64,000 nt of DNA, from assembly GCF_003012795.1 (NCBI RefSeq), contig NZ_PXYH01000005.1, forward strand, positions 1-64,000. The letters are read 5' to 3'. The position numbers were made by a program, and so were the translations under genes. The notes below the pieces were generated by a model. It saw only the letters and a list, made by a program, of their open reading frames with translations. It did not search any database and was not told where the DNA came from. Below, one piece after another: positions 23,430 to 34,257 of the stretch. Origin of the DNA: Zobellella taiwanensis. GTDB lineage: Bacteria > Pseudomonadota > Gammaproteobacteria > Enterobacterales > Aeromonadaceae. Within the stretch, counting starts at the first letter, position 1. Each line of letters opens with the position of its first letter.

Positions 23430-23888
23430 TTATTCGATGATGAACAGGGGCTCGTCGAACTCGACCGGCTGGCCGTTGTCGACCAGGATGGCTTTCACCA
23501 CGCCGGCCTTGTCGGCTTCAATCTGGTTCATCATCTTCATGGCTTCAACGATGCACAGGGTATCGCCGACGTTCACGCTCTGGCCGACTTCCACAAAGTT
23601 TTTGGCGCCCGGGCTGGAGGCGCGGTAGAAGGTGCCCACCATGGGGGAGCGCATGACGTGGCCGCTCAGCTCGGGGCGGGCATCGGCGGCCGGGGCAGCA
23701 GGAGCGGCCGCCGGGGCAGCGGCGGGGGCCGGAGCGGCCTGCACCTGGTACTGGGGTACGGCCATGGCCGGCGCCGGGGCACCGTAACGGCTGATGCGAA
23801 CGGATTCTTCCCCTTCGGAAATTTCCAGCTCGGCGATGCCGGATTCTTCAACCAGTTCGATCAGTTTCTTGATTTTACGAATATCCAT
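23430..23888 (-). CDS. accB: Acetyl-CoA carboxylase, biotin carboxyl carrier protein
   Basis: A 152-residue carrier. The N-terminal [32 protein letters not shown] segment is followed by an Ala/Pro-rich linker (about 45-72) and the biotinyl domain with [16 protein letters not shown], where the Lys between the Mets is biotinylated. The thumb [27 protein letters not shown] is present. Middle gene of the aroQ-accBC operon, 33 bp after aroQ. Confidence 0.97.
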   Translation of the reverse strand: MDIRKIKKLIELVEESGIAELEISEGEESVRISRYGAPAPAMAVPQYQVQAAPAPAAAPAAAPAAPAADARPELSGHVMRSPMVGTFYRASSPGAKNFVEVGQSVNVGDTLCIVEAMKMMNQIEADKAGVVKAILVDNGQPVEFDEPLFIIE

Positions 23889-23921
23889 GAGCGTTCTCTT
23901 TTATGTTGGTGCTGTGCTGAA

Positions 23922-24371
23922 TCAACGACGGGCCAGGTAGCGGGCCGCCGCTTCAAGGGCAAATTCGTAACCATCGGCACCCAGGCCGCAGATCACCCCC
24001 ACCGCCTTGTCCGAGAGGTAGGAGTGGTGGCGGAAGGGCTCGCGGGCGTGGACATTCGACAGGTGCACTTCAATAAAGGGCAGGTTGACCCCGAGCAGGG
24101 CATCGCGAATGGCCACGCTGGTGTGGGTAAAGGCGGCGGGATTGATAAGGATAAAATCCTGCTGCCCCTGCGCCTGGTGGATGGCATCGATCAACAGATG
24201 TTCCGCGTTCGATTGCAGATGGCCGAGTTCGATATCGCGGGCGGCCGCCTGGGCGGTCAGCCGTTGCACTATCTCGTCCAGGGTGCTCTGGCCATAAATG
24301 CCCGGTTCGCGCCGTCCCAGCAGGTTGAGGTTGGGACCATTGAGCAGCAGAATTCGGAACTTATAAGCCAT
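23922..24371 (-). CDS. aroQ: Type II 3-dehydroquinate dehydratase
   Basis: A 149-residue type II enzyme of the shikimate pathway. The start [17 protein letters not shown] includes the catalytic Arg/Tyr loop, [16 protein letters not shown] follows, and [18 protein letters not shown] and [20 protein letters not shown] carry the Asn/His catalytic residues. The ATG at 24371 was chosen because it gives the usual length; the frame extends to 24464 without family similarity. It leads the aroQ-accB-accC operon. Confidence 0.96.
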   Translation of the reverse strand: MAYKFRILLLNGPNLNLLGRREPGIYGQSTLDEIVQRLTAQAAARDIELGHLQSNAEHLLIDAIHQAQGQQDFILINPAAFTHTSVAIRDALLGVNLPFIEVHLSNVHAREPFRHHSYLSDKAVGVICGLGADGYEFALEAAARYLARR

Positions 24372-24597
24372 TATGCAGCAATCCTCGGCAATCTTGCGGG
24401 TTACACATCGGGTTACAGGGAGCCTAGCGGTTTTTGCCGGTGACTGGCAAATAAAATCTCGCATATCGGCCCGGTGCGCCCAATTATAGTGATTTCATGA
24501 AAATTGGCAGCAAATTACTGGTCTAATGACTGATAAATTTATGGGCCTGGCGGCGCTTCGCGCAAGGAAGTTGGACGGTGCGGGCAGCGGCGGCTTC

Positions 24598-24617
24598 CGC
24601 CCGGGATATCCCGGGCG
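24598..24617. repeat. 20-bp perfect palindrome between aroQ and acs
   Basis: CGCCCGGGATATCCCGGGCG has fully complementary 10-bp arms. It lies in the 323-bp gap between the aroQ promoter region and the acs terminator, where no gene is seen. It could be a protein-binding site; there is no T-tract. Confidence 0.6.
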
Positions 24618-24651
24618 ACAGCTTTCGGCGCGCTGACGCAGAATAACGGGT

Positions 24652-24676
24652 AAAAAAACGCCGCCCGAAGGCGGCG
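24652..24676 (-). terminator. Rho-independent terminator of acs
   Basis: On the minus strand CGCCGCC-TTCG-GGCGGCG is followed by seven Ts, a textbook terminator 18 bp after the acs stop. Confidence 0.9.
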
Positions 24677-24694
24677 TGGATGAACGGAGCGGGT

Positions 24695-26644
24695 TCAGGC
24701 GACCCGGCTGCGCTCTTCGATCAGCCGGTCGACCACCCCCGGATCGGCCAGGGTGGAGGTATCGCCCAGGGAGTCGGTCTCGCCGGTGGCGATCTTGCGC
24801 AGGATGCGGCGCATGATCTTGCCGGAGCGGGTCTTGGGCAGGCCCTCGGCCCAGTGGATCACGTCCGGGGTGGCGATGGGGCCGATTTCCTTACGCACCC
24901 AGTCCTTCACCTCTTTATGCAGCTCGGCGGAGGGCACTTCGCCGGCGTTGAGGGTGACGTAGGCATAGATGCCCTGGCCCTTGATCTCGTGGGGCACGCC
25001 GACCACGGCGGCCTCGGCGATCTTGGGATGGGCCACCAGCGCCGATTCGATTTCGGCGGTGCCCATGCGGTGGCCGGACACGTTGAGTACGTCGTCCACC
25101 CGGCCGGTGATCCAGTAGTAGCCGTCCTCGTCGCGGCGGGCGCCGTCACCGGTAAAGTAGGTGCCGGGGAAGGTGGAGAAATAGGTCTGCTCGAAGCGGT
25201 CGTGATCGCCGTACACGGTACGCATCTGGCCCGGCCAGGAGTCCAGGATCACCAGGTTGCCGTCGGTGGCGCCCTGCAGCACCTGGCCTTCACCGTCCAC
25301 CAGCGCCGGCTGCACCCCGAAGAAGGGGCGGGTGGCGGAGCCGGGCTTGAGTTCGGTGGCGCCGGGCAGCGGAGTGATCAGGATGCCGCCGGTCTCGGTT
25401 TGCCACCAGGTGTCGACGATGGGGCAGCGCTCGTCGCCGATCACTTTGTAGTACCATTCCCAGGCCTCGGGGTTGATGGGCTCGCCCACCGAACCCATCA
25501 CCCGCAGGCTGGCGCGGCTGGTGCCTTCCACCGCCTCGTTGCCCTTGGCCATAAAGGCGCGGATGGCGGTGGGGGCGGTGTAGAGGATATTGACCTGGTG
25601 CTTGTCGACGATTTGCGCCATGCGGTTGGTCTTGGGATAGTTGGGCACGCCCTCGAACAGCAGGGTGGTGGCGCCGTTGGCCAGGGGGCCGTAGATCAGG
25701 TAGCTGTGGCCGGTGATCCAGCCCACGTCGGCGGTGCACCAGTAAATGTCGCCCGGGTGGTAGTCGAACACGTACTTGAAGGTCATGGCCGCGTACACCA
25801 GGTAGCCGCCGGTGGTGTGCAGCACGCCCTTGGGCGTGCCGGTGGAGCCGGAGGTATAGAGGATAAACAGCGGGTCCTCGGCGTTCATTTCCACCGGCGG
25901 GCAGTCGGTGCCGGCCCGGGCGGCGGCTTCGTGCCACCAGATGTCCCTGTGTTCATGCCAGGCGATGTCGCCGCCGGTGCGGCGGTAAACGATGACGCTC
26001 TTCACGCTGGTCACCTTGGGATTGGCCAGGGCTTCGTCCACGTTGGCCTTGAGCGCTACCCGGCGGCCGCCGCGCAGGCCCTCGTCGGCGGTGATCACCA
26101 CCTTGGCGCCGGAGTCGACGATGCGACTGGCCAGGGCGTCGGGGGAGAAGCCGCCGAACACCACCGAGTGCACGGCGCCGATGCGGGTACAGGCCAGCAT
26201 GGCCACGGCGGCTTCCACCACCATCGGCATATAGATGCTGACCACGTCGCCCTTGTTCACGCCCTGGGCCTTGAGCACGTTGGCAAAGCGGCACACCTGT
26301 TCGTGCAGCTCGCGGTAGGTGACCTGCTTGTCGTCCTCGGGGCTGTCGCCTTCCCAGATGATGGCCACGTCGTCGGCCTTGGTGGCCAGATGGCGGTCGA
26401 TACAGTTGGCGGACAGGTTAAGGGTGCCGTCCTCGAACCATTTGATGCTGATGTGGCCCGGATCGTAGGAGGTATGCTTGACCTTGGTGTAGGGCTTGAT
26501 CCAGTCGATGATTTTGCCTTGTTCGCCCCAGAACTGCTCCGGGTTGTCCACCGACTGGCGATACATGGCCTGATAGCCGGCATCGTCCAGCAGGGCTGTG
26601 TCGGCAATATTGGCCTTAACCGGATAAACCTTTACTTCACTCAT
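24695..26644 (-). CDS. acs: Acetyl-CoA synthetase
   Basis: A 649-residue AMP-forming enzyme activating acetate to acetyl-CoA. Signatures present: the P-loop-like [70 protein letters not shown] with the hinge, and the C-terminal [17 protein letters not shown] with the acetylatable Lys. Start MSEVKVYPV at 26644 is typical. It is followed upstream on the same strand by an exonuclease and a cNMP/CBS/DUF294 protein, an association common around acs in marine gammaproteobacteria. Confidence 0.98.
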   Translation of the reverse strand: MSEVKVYPVKANIADTALLDDAGYQAMYRQSVDNPEQFWGEQGKIIDWIKPYTKVKHTSYDPGHISIKWFEDGTLNLSANCIDRHLATKADDVAIIWEGDSPEDDKQVTYRELHEQVCRFANVLKAQGVNKGDVVSIYMPMVVEAAVAMLACTRIGAVHSVVFGGFSPDALASRIVDSGAKVVITADEGLRGGRRVALKANVDEALANPKVTSVKSVIVYRRTGGDIAWHEHRDIWWHEAAARAGTDCPPVEMNAEDPLFILYTSGSTGTPKGVLHTTGGYLVYAAMTFKYVFDYHPGDIYWCTADVGWITGHSYLIYGPLANGATTLLFEGVPNYPKTNRMAQIVDKHQVNILYTAPTAIRAFMAKGNEAVEGTSRASLRVMGSVGEPINPEAWEWYYKVIGDERCPIVDTWWQTETGGILITPLPGATELKPGSATRPFFGVQPALVDGEGQVLQGATDGNLVILDSWPGQMRTVYGDHDRFEQTYFSTFPGTYFTGDGARRDEDGYYWITGRVDDVLNVSGHRMGTAEIESALVAHPKIAEAAVVGVPHEIKGQGIYAYVTLNAGEVPSAELHKEVKDWVRKEIGPIATPDVIHWAEGLPKTRSGKIMRRILRKIATGETDSLGDTSTLADPGVVDRLIEERSRVA

Positions 26645-26826
26645 TATTCCGCTCCTTGGTGCAATAACCATTGGTTAACAAGGTGACCCAGATGGTCGTT
26701 TCGCTCAATTAGACTTTCGGCTAGCCATGCAACACCGCCATTACAATGGCAGCGGTATTGTTGAGATTTTGTTTATGCAGTATACGGCCTTGTTGTCGAC
26801 AATCCACCCCGGGCCGCGGGTGCGGC

Positions 26827-27435
26827 TCAGGCCGCGCCCCGCTGGCGCAGCTTGAGGTACATCAGCGCCGTGCTGAGGGCGTCGCCAAAGGCGGTGTGGC
26901 GGGCCAACAGCGGCACGCCGAGCGACCGGGCCATGGCCTCGAAGCCCAGGTTGGGCTCGACCTCGGGATTTTGCATCAGCCAACGGCGGCGATAGAGGTT
27001 GGCCAGCTCGACATGGCGGTTGGGCAGGTCAAAGCCGTACCGTTCCCGGCTCAGCCGGCTCAGGATGGCGATGTCAAAGCGCACATGGTAGCCGAGCAGG
27101 GGACGATTCTGGATAAAGCCCAGCAACTGGGGCAGGGCGCGCTCGAGCGGCACACCCTGGCGCAGATCCTGGTGGCGCAGGCCATGGATGCGGATGCTGT
27201 CGCCGGTGAGCTTGGCGCTGGGGGCCAGGGTCAGTTCCAGCCGCTGGCTGGTGAGCACCCGGTTGCCCCGCACGGGCACGGCGGCAATGGTCAGCACGTC
27301 CGCCCGGCGGGGATCCAGGCCGGTGGTTTCGGTGTCGATGGCGATCACCTCGTCGCCCCGGTAGGGCTCGAACAGGTGTCGCCAGGGGGAGTCGGCAAAG
27401 CGGCGGGCCAGCCACAGGCGCTTGAGGGGCAGCAT
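26827..27435 (-). CDS. DnaQ-like 3'-5' exonuclease (Pol III epsilon-type)
   Basis: A 202-residue DEDDh exonuclease. Exo I is AIDTETTGLDPRRADVLTIAAV (Asp, Glu), Exo II is LLGYHVRFDIAIL (Asp) and Exo III is HTAFGDALSTALMYL (His, Asp), so all catalytic residues are present. It lacks the C-terminal polymerase-binding part of DnaQ and is the separate family found next to the DUF294 protein. Its ATG overlaps that gene's stop (ATGA at 27435), so the two are coupled. Substrate unknown; nucleic-acid proofreading or degradation is expected. Confidence 0.88.
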   Translation of the reverse strand: MLPLKRLWLARRFADSPWRHLFEPYRGDEVIAIDTETTGLDPRRADVLTIAAVPVRGNRVLTSQRLELTLAPSAKLTGDSIRIHGLRHQDLRQGVPLERALPQLLGFIQNRPLLGYHVRFDIAILSRLSRERYGFDLPNRHVELANLYRRRWLMQNPEVEPNLGFEAMARSLGVPLLARHTAFGDALSTALMYLKLRQRGAA

Positions 27436-29225
27436 CAGGGATTCCGGATCTGGAAGTGCACTTCCAGTTGCTGCTTGAATTTTTTCACCACATGCAGGGC
27501 GTGGCGCAGCAGATCCCGGCGGTGGCGCGGCAAGGCGGCCGGGTCGATGAGCTGGTTCAGACCGTCGCCGCCCCGGGCCAGTTGTTGTTCCAGCCGCAGC
27601 TGCCAGAACAGGATAAGGGCGGCACCCAGGTTGTCGGCCACATCCGGCTCGAGCACGCGCCGGGCGGTCAGTTGCTGGACCCGCTCCAGGGTGTTGGTTT
27701 CGGTCAGCCCCTGTTCCAGGGCCAGGGCGCGCACCCCCTGCACCAGCGGGAAGATGCCGCCGCGCTTGATGTCCAGCCCCTTGGCCGAATGCTTGATGTC
27801 GCCGAAGAAGGTCAGCGGGGTATGAAAGCGCAGGGCCTGGGCGGCGAATTCGCTCAGCAGCAGTTCCTTGCCCTTCAGGCTGTCGAGCAGGTGGCGCTGC
27901 AGCTGGCGCACCAGGGATTCGCGCCCGGCGATAAAGTGGGGATCGCTGACGATCGCCAACTGCATATGGCTGTGGGGAGTATTCTGGCCGATCCACTGGC
28001 TGAGGGTTTGCCGCCACTGGCCGGCGGTCAGCACCCACTCCGGGTTGTTGACCATCACCTTGCCCGGACAGGGTGGGTAGCCGAGCCGTTCCAGGTAGCG
28101 GCTGAACTGTTCGGCATGGGGCAGGATCTCGGCGGCATCCAGCCCGTCCTCCAGCACCAGGGCGTTGTCCTGGTCGGTTTTCAGGATTTGCTCGCCGCGC
28201 CCTTCGCTGCCCAGCACCATCAGCGCCAGCCGCTCGTGGTAGGCGGCCGGGAAGGCGAATTCGAAGGCCTTGCGCATCAGCTGTTCGTTGAGGGTGGCCA
28301 AGAGCTTCATGATAAAGGGCAGCCGCACCCCGTTGTTGTGCAGGTTTTCCACCAGCATGCCCAGGGTGGCGGCGGCTTCCGCCAGTTCATCGATACTGGC
28401 GGCGCGCAGGATGCGCAACCCCAATACATGGGAGTGGGTGGAAAACTGGCTGAGCAGCTGGGTCATCTCCAGTATGCCCACCAGCTGCTCCTGCTCCTTG
28501 ACCGCCACCCGCTCTATCTTGTGGCGGATCATCAGCATCAGGGCGTTGAACAGGAAATCGCCCTTTTGTACCGAGATCAGGTTGAAGCTGGCGAGGGGGT
28601 GCACGGGCTCGGTGGCGGGCCGTTCGTCGAGCACGGCGCCATAAAGCAGGTCGGTGCCGGTGAGCATGCCGAAGCTGCCGTCGTGGGTGACGATAAGCGA
28701 CTCCAGATGGTGGGTCCGCAGCAGGGAGGTGGCCTGGTAGATGGAGGTCTGGCCGTCGATCACCATGGCCGGCTGGATATTGCCGTTGTCGATGCGGGTG
28801 AGGATGAATTCCGACAGGTTCTTTTGCGGCCCTGCCGCCTGCTGGCGGCCCTGCAGATCCTGCTGGAACCAGGCGGCGAAGTCGGGGTTTTCGGTCATCA
28901 GGTTGAGAAAGGCCTGGGTGGGCAGCACAAAGCACAGGCTTTCCTCCAGTGCCACATAGCTGTGCCGGCACTCGCCGTCGAACTGGCCGCGCAGATCGAA
29001 CAAATCGTCGGTGGTGTACTGGGCGAAGATTTCGCTGCGCTCGGCGTGGCGTTCCTCCACCACCCCCTTGAGGATGATGTACAGGCAATCGATGAGCTGG
29101 CCCGGGCGCAGTATGGTCTCGCCCCGGTTGAAATAGGCGATGTCGGTCTGGTCCAGCAGATCCTGGCGCTGCTCGGCGGTGAGGGTATTGAAGGGGGGAT
29201 GATCGAAATTGAACTGATCCTGCAT
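27435..29225 (-). CDS. cNMP-binding / CBS / DUF294 nucleotidyltransferase-like protein
   Basis: A 596-residue multidomain protein. A cyclic-nucleotide-binding-like domain (about 10-125) precedes tandem CBS domains (about 145-275, ILTRIDNGNIQPAMVIDGQTSIYQATSLL), a DUF294 nucleotidyltransferase-like domain with LMVLGSEGRGEQILKTDQDNALVLEDG (the GS...DxD motif), and a DUF294 C-terminal helical domain. The ATG at 29225 has AAGGAG 6 nt upstream. These proteins are proposed signal-transducing nucleotidyltransferases; adjacency to acs hints at energy-state regulation of acetate use, which is inference. Confidence 0.9.
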   Translation of the reverse strand: MQDQFNFDHPPFNTLTAEQRQDLLDQTDIAYFNRGETILRPGQLIDCLYIILKGVVEERHAERSEIFAQYTTDDLFDLRGQFDGECRHSYVALEESLCFVLPTQAFLNLMTENPDFAAWFQQDLQGRQQAAGPQKNLSEFILTRIDNGNIQPAMVIDGQTSIYQATSLLRTHHLESLIVTHDGSFGMLTGTDLLYGAVLDERPATEPVHPLASFNLISVQKGDFLFNALMLMIRHKIERVAVKEQEQLVGILEMTQLLSQFSTHSHVLGLRILRAASIDELAEAAATLGMLVENLHNNGVRLPFIMKLLATLNEQLMRKAFEFAFPAAYHERLALMVLGSEGRGEQILKTDQDNALVLEDGLDAAEILPHAEQFSRYLERLGYPPCPGKVMVNNPEWVLTAGQWRQTLSQWIGQNTPHSHMQLAIVSDPHFIAGRESLVRQLQRHLLDSLKGKELLLSEFAAQALRFHTPLTFFGDIKHSAKGLDIKRGGIFPLVQGVRALALEQGLTETNTLERVQQLTARRVLEPDVADNLGAALILFWQLRLEQQLARGGDGLNQLIDPAALPRHRRDLLRHALHVVKKFKQQLEVHFQIRNP

Positions 29226-29543
29226 GTGCGGCTCCTTGCCCCGGCGTTCACCTCCAGTATCGCCGCCGCCCGGGGGCTGTCCAGCCGACTTTAGTCGCAG
29301 TGCCTGGTTACTATCTTTGCGAGCTTTGCGAGACGGTCTGGTGCGGCCCTGCCAAGAGGCAACAGGCGACACTGGGCTTTGAGCAAGACAAAGGGGCCGC
29401 GGAGCACTTGCCAGTCGCTCCTGTCGTCGGCGCTTCAGCCGCCGGGGAATATCCACCGGGCCTGCGGGTTCCTCGCCATTTGCAGCCTTGCGCCACGTAA
29501 ACGGGCGCCTACAGGCAAACGTACAGAGATCGTAAGCAGGCCA
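29226..29543. other. Intergenic region with possible repeat fragments
   Basis: 318 bp without a gene. AAGAGGCAACAGG at about 29353 matches the left end of the dispersed repeat at 1828, and GTCGCTCCTG at about 29413 recurs at 21494 and 58661, so degenerate copies of the local repeats may lie here. It probably also carries the promoter for the DUF294-exonuclease operon. Confidence 0.35.
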
Positions 29544-29972
29544 TTACAGCAACAACCGCTCGGCGAACCAGATCACGGTAAGGTAGCGGCCGGCCTTGCC
29601 GATAAACACCAGGGTCACGAACAGGGCCAGCCGCACCCGCATCACCCCGGCGATAAAGGTGAGGGGATCGCCCACCACCGGCAACCAGCCCAGCAGCAGG
29701 GTCCAGACCCCGAAGCGGTTGAACCAGTGCTGGGCCCGGGCCAGCTGCACCGGCTTGACCGGAAACCAGCGCCTGTCCTGGTAGTGCAGCAGGTACTTGC
29801 CCAGCCACCAGTTGACCACCGAACCCAGGGTGTTGCCCACGCTGGCCAGTGCCCAGAGCAGCACGGCGGCGTCGGGCTGGCGGCTGAGCACCGCCGTCAG
29901 CACCACCTCGGAAGCGAAGGGTGCCACGGTGGCGGCCAGCAGGCTGCTGGCGAAGACGATAAAAAAATCCAT
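29544..29972 (-). CDS. yqaA: YqaA/DedA-like membrane protein
   Basis: A 142-residue protein with four or five membrane segments (FFIVFASSLLAATVAPFASEVVLTAVL at the start). SNARE-associated/DedA hallmarks are the re-entrant GNTLGSVVNWWLGKYL and RFGVWTLLLGWLPVVGDPLTFIAGVMRVRL. Relatives are undecaprenyl-phosphate flippases or lipid transporters; the small YqaA branch is uncharacterised. The start overlaps the stop of the upstream gene (ATGA), so it is coupled to the DUF2956-like gene. Confidence 0.85.
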   Translation of the reverse strand: MDFFIVFASSLLAATVAPFASEVVLTAVLSRQPDAAVLLWALASVGNTLGSVVNWWLGKYLLHYQDRRWFPVKPVQLARAQHWFNRFGVWTLLLGWLPVVGDPLTFIAGVMRVRLALFVTLVFIGKAGRYLTVIWFAERLLL

Positions 29973-30322
29973 CAGCCGCGCATGAGCCAGAGATAGAGGC
30001 CGAAGCCGAGCCAGCTCAGCGCCAGCAGCAGCCAGGGCAGCAGGGCGCTGGATGACGGGGCCTGCGCCTCGTCCAGCGGCAAGGCCTCGTCCGCTGCATC
30101 TTCGTCCTGGCGTCGGGCCTGTTGCCGGCGCGCCTTGTCGGCGGCCCGGGCTTTGGCTTTTTGCTGCTTTTTATATTCCTCTATGCCCTTCTGGATGCCC
30201 TGGGCGATCAGCCGGGTCTGTTCCTTGGTCTGGCCCGGGCGCTGGGTCGCGCGGGCAAGGCGCTCGGCTTCTTCCCGGGTCTGGGGAGAAGGCTCGGGCT
30301 TTTTGTGTTTGTCGTAGCGCAT
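29972..30322 (-). CDS. DUF2956-like membrane-anchored protein
   Basis: A 116-residue protein. The N-terminal 80 residues are very charged, with MRYDKHKKPEPSPQTREEAERLARATQRPGQTKEQTRLIAQGIQKGIEEYKKQQKAKARAADKARRQQARR forming a basic helix, then an acidic stretch and one C-terminal membrane segment (ALLPWLLLALSWLGFGLYLWLM). The family is DUF2956 as far as I recognise it; function unknown. It is coupled to torD (TAATG) and to the YqaA-like gene. Confidence 0.75.
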   Translation of the reverse strand: MRYDKHKKPEPSPQTREEAERLARATQRPGQTKEQTRLIAQGIQKGIEEYKKQQKAKARAADKARRQQARRQDEDAADEALPLDEAQAPSSSALLPWLLLALSWLGFGLYLWLMRG

Positions 30323-30942
30323 TATTCGGCCACGTTGTTGAGGTAGTGCAGATCCATGCTGAACATGGCCTGCAGCAGGCCGGCAGCGGCGGCGTAAAAA
30401 CCGAACTCGTCCCGTTCCCGGCAGGCGGCCTCGAAGGGCGGCAGCCAGCCGATCAGCAGGTTGTTGGCCAGTTCCCGCTGCTGATCGAGCAGCGCCAGGC
30501 GTGCGCCGTCCTCGTCCGTGGCGGCAGCGGCCAGGGCCAGGCTGGCCATCATTTCCAGCTGGTTGCAGGCATTGAGCGGGTCGTCGTCGTCCAGCCGGGT
30601 GCCGTGGCGTTGCAGCAGGACCGACATCAGCACCAGAGCCTGGTCTTCCGGCTCGGCCAGGGCCGAAGTGTCGAGCAGGGAAGGCTGGCCGAACAGCCGA
30701 CCGTATTGTTGCAGCAGGCCGGCATGGGGATCGGGCAGGGCCAGCACTCGCTCTGCCTGGCGGCGAAAGCCTTCGGCCGGCTCGGTGAGTGGATCCAGGG
30801 TGGCCAGGCTGTCGAGGAAACGGTGCATGTCGTAGCCGCCGAATTCCCGGATATCCTCTTCGGACAGGGGGGCTGCAAACAGGGCGGTGAACCACTGGTA
30901 CAGCTCGGCTCGGCGCTGCGAGGTCAGGTTGAAGTCTTGCAT
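30322..30942 (-). CDS. torD: TorD/DmsD-family redox-enzyme maturation chaperone
   Basis: A 206-residue all-helical chaperone of the TorD family: YQWFTALFAAPLSEEDIREF, GLLQQYGRLFGQP, CNQLEMMASLALAAAATDEDG and LANNLLIGWLPPFEAACRERDEFGFYAAAAGLLQAMF. Such proteins bind twin-arginine signal peptides of molybdoenzymes and hold them until cofactor loading. No molybdoenzyme gene is next to it here, so its partner is elsewhere. The ATG at 30942 was chosen (MQDFNLTS); a start 12 bp upstream is possible. First gene of a three-gene operon with the DUF2956 and YqaA-like genes. Confidence 0.82.
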   Translation of the reverse strand: MQDFNLTSQRRAELYQWFTALFAAPLSEEDIREFGGYDMHRFLDSLATLDPLTEPAEGFRRQAERVLALPDPHAGLLQQYGRLFGQPSLLDTSALAEPEDQALVLMSVLLQRHGTRLDDDDPLNACNQLEMMASLALAAAATDEDGARLALLDQQRELANNLLIGWLPPFEAACRERDEFGFYAAAAGLLQAMFSMDLHYLNNVAE

Positions 30943-31199
30943 ATTCCCCCTCAACGGTATGGGGCCCGGATGGCGGGCCTGGGATCAAACGCCCATTCTA
31001 TCCGGTTTGCCGGCTATATCCAGCCCGTCCCGGGTAAGCGGGGGATGGGCGGTGTGTTATGCTGGATTCAACTTTTTGTGAACTTTTCAACATAAAGATA
31101 AAAAAATATTGATAACCTGCTTTTCAGGACTAGGCCGGGCTGCGCCTTGGGGGTACACTCGGGCTTTCAGTGACAAGTCCCATGAGTCAGGAGAGACGG

Positions 31200-32453
<1,254 letters not shown>

Positions 32454-32466
32454 AAGCTAGGGATTA

Positions 32467-32499
32467 GGGACTGGGGATTTGTACCCCGGTCCCTTTTTT
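32467..32499 (+). terminator. glyA terminator built from heptamer-repeat sequence
   Basis: GGGACTGGGG (32467-32476) pairs with CCCCGGTCCC (32484-32493, one G-T pair), followed by six Ts. The stem is made of the GGGGACT/AGTCCCC heptamer found elsewhere in the window. A second, inverse heptamer block is at about 32589-32617 (CAGTCCCGATTCCCCAATCCC). The remainder of the 238-bp gap before nrdR shows no gene. Confidence 0.8.
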
Positions 32500-32691
32500 A
32501 TTGCCGGTTATTAACCGGGCATCGAGGTTGCCGCTGTGCGGCAATATGCGGGTAAGGCAGCCTGCATTAGCGCCGCAGGCGCTCTATCCAGTCCCGATTC
32601 CCCAATCCCGAGTCCCTGTATTTAACTCCCCGCTTTAAATCCACAGCCCGCTTCTTTACACTAGGGCCATCCCTGGCCCCGCGGAGGCAAC

Positions 32692-33141
32692 ATGCACTGC
32701 CCCTTCTGCAACGCAACCGAAACCAAGGTCATCGACTCCCGCCTGGTGGGCGACGGCCTGCAGGTGCGCCGGCGGCGGGAATGCAATGCCTGCCGGGAGC
32801 GTTTTACCACCTTTGAGACCGCCGAACTGGTAATGCCGCGCATTATCAAGACCAGCGGTATCCGCGAGCCCTTCAACGAAGACAAACTGGAAGCGGGCAT
32901 GCAGCGGGCGCTGGAAAAGCGGCCGGTCAGTACCGAAGCCATCGAGCAGGCCATCAGCCGCATCAAATCCCGGCTGCGTGCCACCGGCGAGCGGGAGGTC
33001 AAGTCGGAGCTTATCGGCAACCTGGTGATGGAAGAGCTCAGGCAACTCGACAAGGTGGCCTACATTCGCTTCGCGTCCGTCTACCGTTGTTTTGAAGATC
33101 TGCGCCAGTTTGGCGAAGAGATAGCCCGCCTGGAGCAATAA
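32692..33141 (+). CDS. nrdR: Ribonucleotide reductase regulator NrdR
   Basis: A 149-residue regulator with an N-terminal zinc ribbon ([17 protein letters not shown] ... [17 protein letters not shown], CxxC twice) and an ATP-cone domain ([34 protein letters not shown]). It represses ribonucleotide reductase genes when dATP is high. GGAGG precedes the ATG. The next base after its stop is the GTG of ribD, so it forms an operon with the riboflavin genes, as usual in this group. Confidence 0.98.
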   Translation: MHCPFCNATETKVIDSRLVGDGLQVRRRRECNACRERFTTFETAELVMPRIIKTSGIREPFNEDKLEAGMQRALEKRPVSTEAIEQAISRIKSRLRATGEREVKSELIGNLVMEELRQLDKVAYIRFASVYRCFEDLRQFGEEIARLEQ

Positions 33142-34257
33142 GTGTTCACAAAAGACGACGCGCGCTGGATGGCCAGGGCGCTTGAGCTGGCCCGTCGCGG
33201 CCGTTTTACCACCAGCCCCAACCCGGCGGTGGGCTGTGTGATCGTGAAAGACGGCGAGCTGATGGGCGAGGGCTTTCACCGCCGTGCCGGCGGCCCCCAT
33301 GCGGAGGTGTTTGCCCTGCGCGAGGCCGGTGAGGCGGCCCGCGGCGCCACTGCCTACGTGACCCTGGAGCCTTGCTCCCATCACGGCCGCACCCCGCCCT
33401 GTGCCCAGGGGCTGATTGACGCCGGTGTGGCCCGGGTGGTGGCCGCCATGGTGGATCCCAACCCCAGGGTCGCCGGCCGGGGCCTGGCCATGCTGCGCGA
33501 GGCAGGCATTCAGGCCGAGGCCGGGCTGATGAGCGAGGCGGCGGAGGCGGTCAACACGGGCTTTTTGCACCGCATGCGCACCGGCCGGCCCTTTGTCACC
33601 TTGAAGCTCGCCGCCAGCCTGGATGGCCGTACCGCGCTGGCCAACGGCGAAAGCCAGTGGATCACCGGCCCCGCCGCCCGGCGCGACGTACAGCGCCACC
33701 GGGCGCAAAGCTGCGCCATTCTTTCCGGTGCCGACACCGTATTGATGGACAACGCCGCTCTCAACGTGCGCTGGAACGAGCTGCCCGCCTCGGTGCGCCA
33801 TGCCTATGCCGAGAACGAGCTGCGCCAGCCCCTGCGCATTGTTATCGACACCCAAAACCGGCTGCATGCCGGCCTTCGGCTGTTTGCCCAGCCCGGCCCT
33901 ATTTTATTGCTGCGCGGCCGGGTCACCGGCGGCCTTGGCGATGAGGTGGAAGAATGCGTGCTGCCCCTGAGTGAGCACGGCAAGCTGGATCTGGCGCTGC
34001 TGCTGCAGGAGCTGGGCCGGCGTCAGCTGAATCATTTGTGGGTGGAGGCGGGGGCGACCCTGGGGGGCGCCCTGTTTGCGGCCGGTCTGGTGAACGAACT
34101 GGTGCTCTATCAGGCCCCCATGCTGATGGGCAACCCGGCCCGGGGCCTGCTGGCGCTGCCGGAATTTACTGCCATGAGTCAGCCGCCAAGACTGGCCTGG
34201 CAGGACTGCCGCTTTGTGGGCGGCGATCTCAAACTGACTGCAAGGGTAACCGACTGA
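33142..34257 (+). CDS. ribD: Bifunctional riboflavin deaminase/reductase
   Basis: A 371-residue protein. The N-terminal deaminase domain has the zinc site HAEVFAL and PCSHHGRTPPC, and TSPNPAVGCVIVKDG. The C-terminal reductase domain (from about 150) carries FVTLKLAASLDGRTALANGESQWITG and a Rossmann-like core with VEAGATLGGALFAAGLVNELVLYQAP. It converts the product of GTP cyclohydrolase II to the ribitylaminopyrimidine phosphate. GTG start directly after nrdR; its TGA overlaps the ATG of ribE. Confidence 0.97.
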   Translation: MFTKDDARWMARALELARRGRFTTSPNPAVGCVIVKDGELMGEGFHRRAGGPHAEVFALREAGEAARGATAYVTLEPCSHHGRTPPCAQGLIDAGVARVVAAMVDPNPRVAGRGLAMLREAGIQAEAGLMSEAAEAVNTGFLHRMRTGRPFVTLKLAASLDGRTALANGESQWITGPAARRDVQRHRAQSCAILSGADTVLMDNAALNVRWNELPASVRHAYAENELRQPLRIVIDTQNRLHAGLRLFAQPGPILLLRGRVTGGLGDEVEECVLPLSEHGKLDLALLLQELGRRQLNHLWVEAGATLGGALFAAGLVNELVLYQAPMLMGNPARGLLALPEFTAMSQPPRLAWQDCRFVGGDLKLTARVTD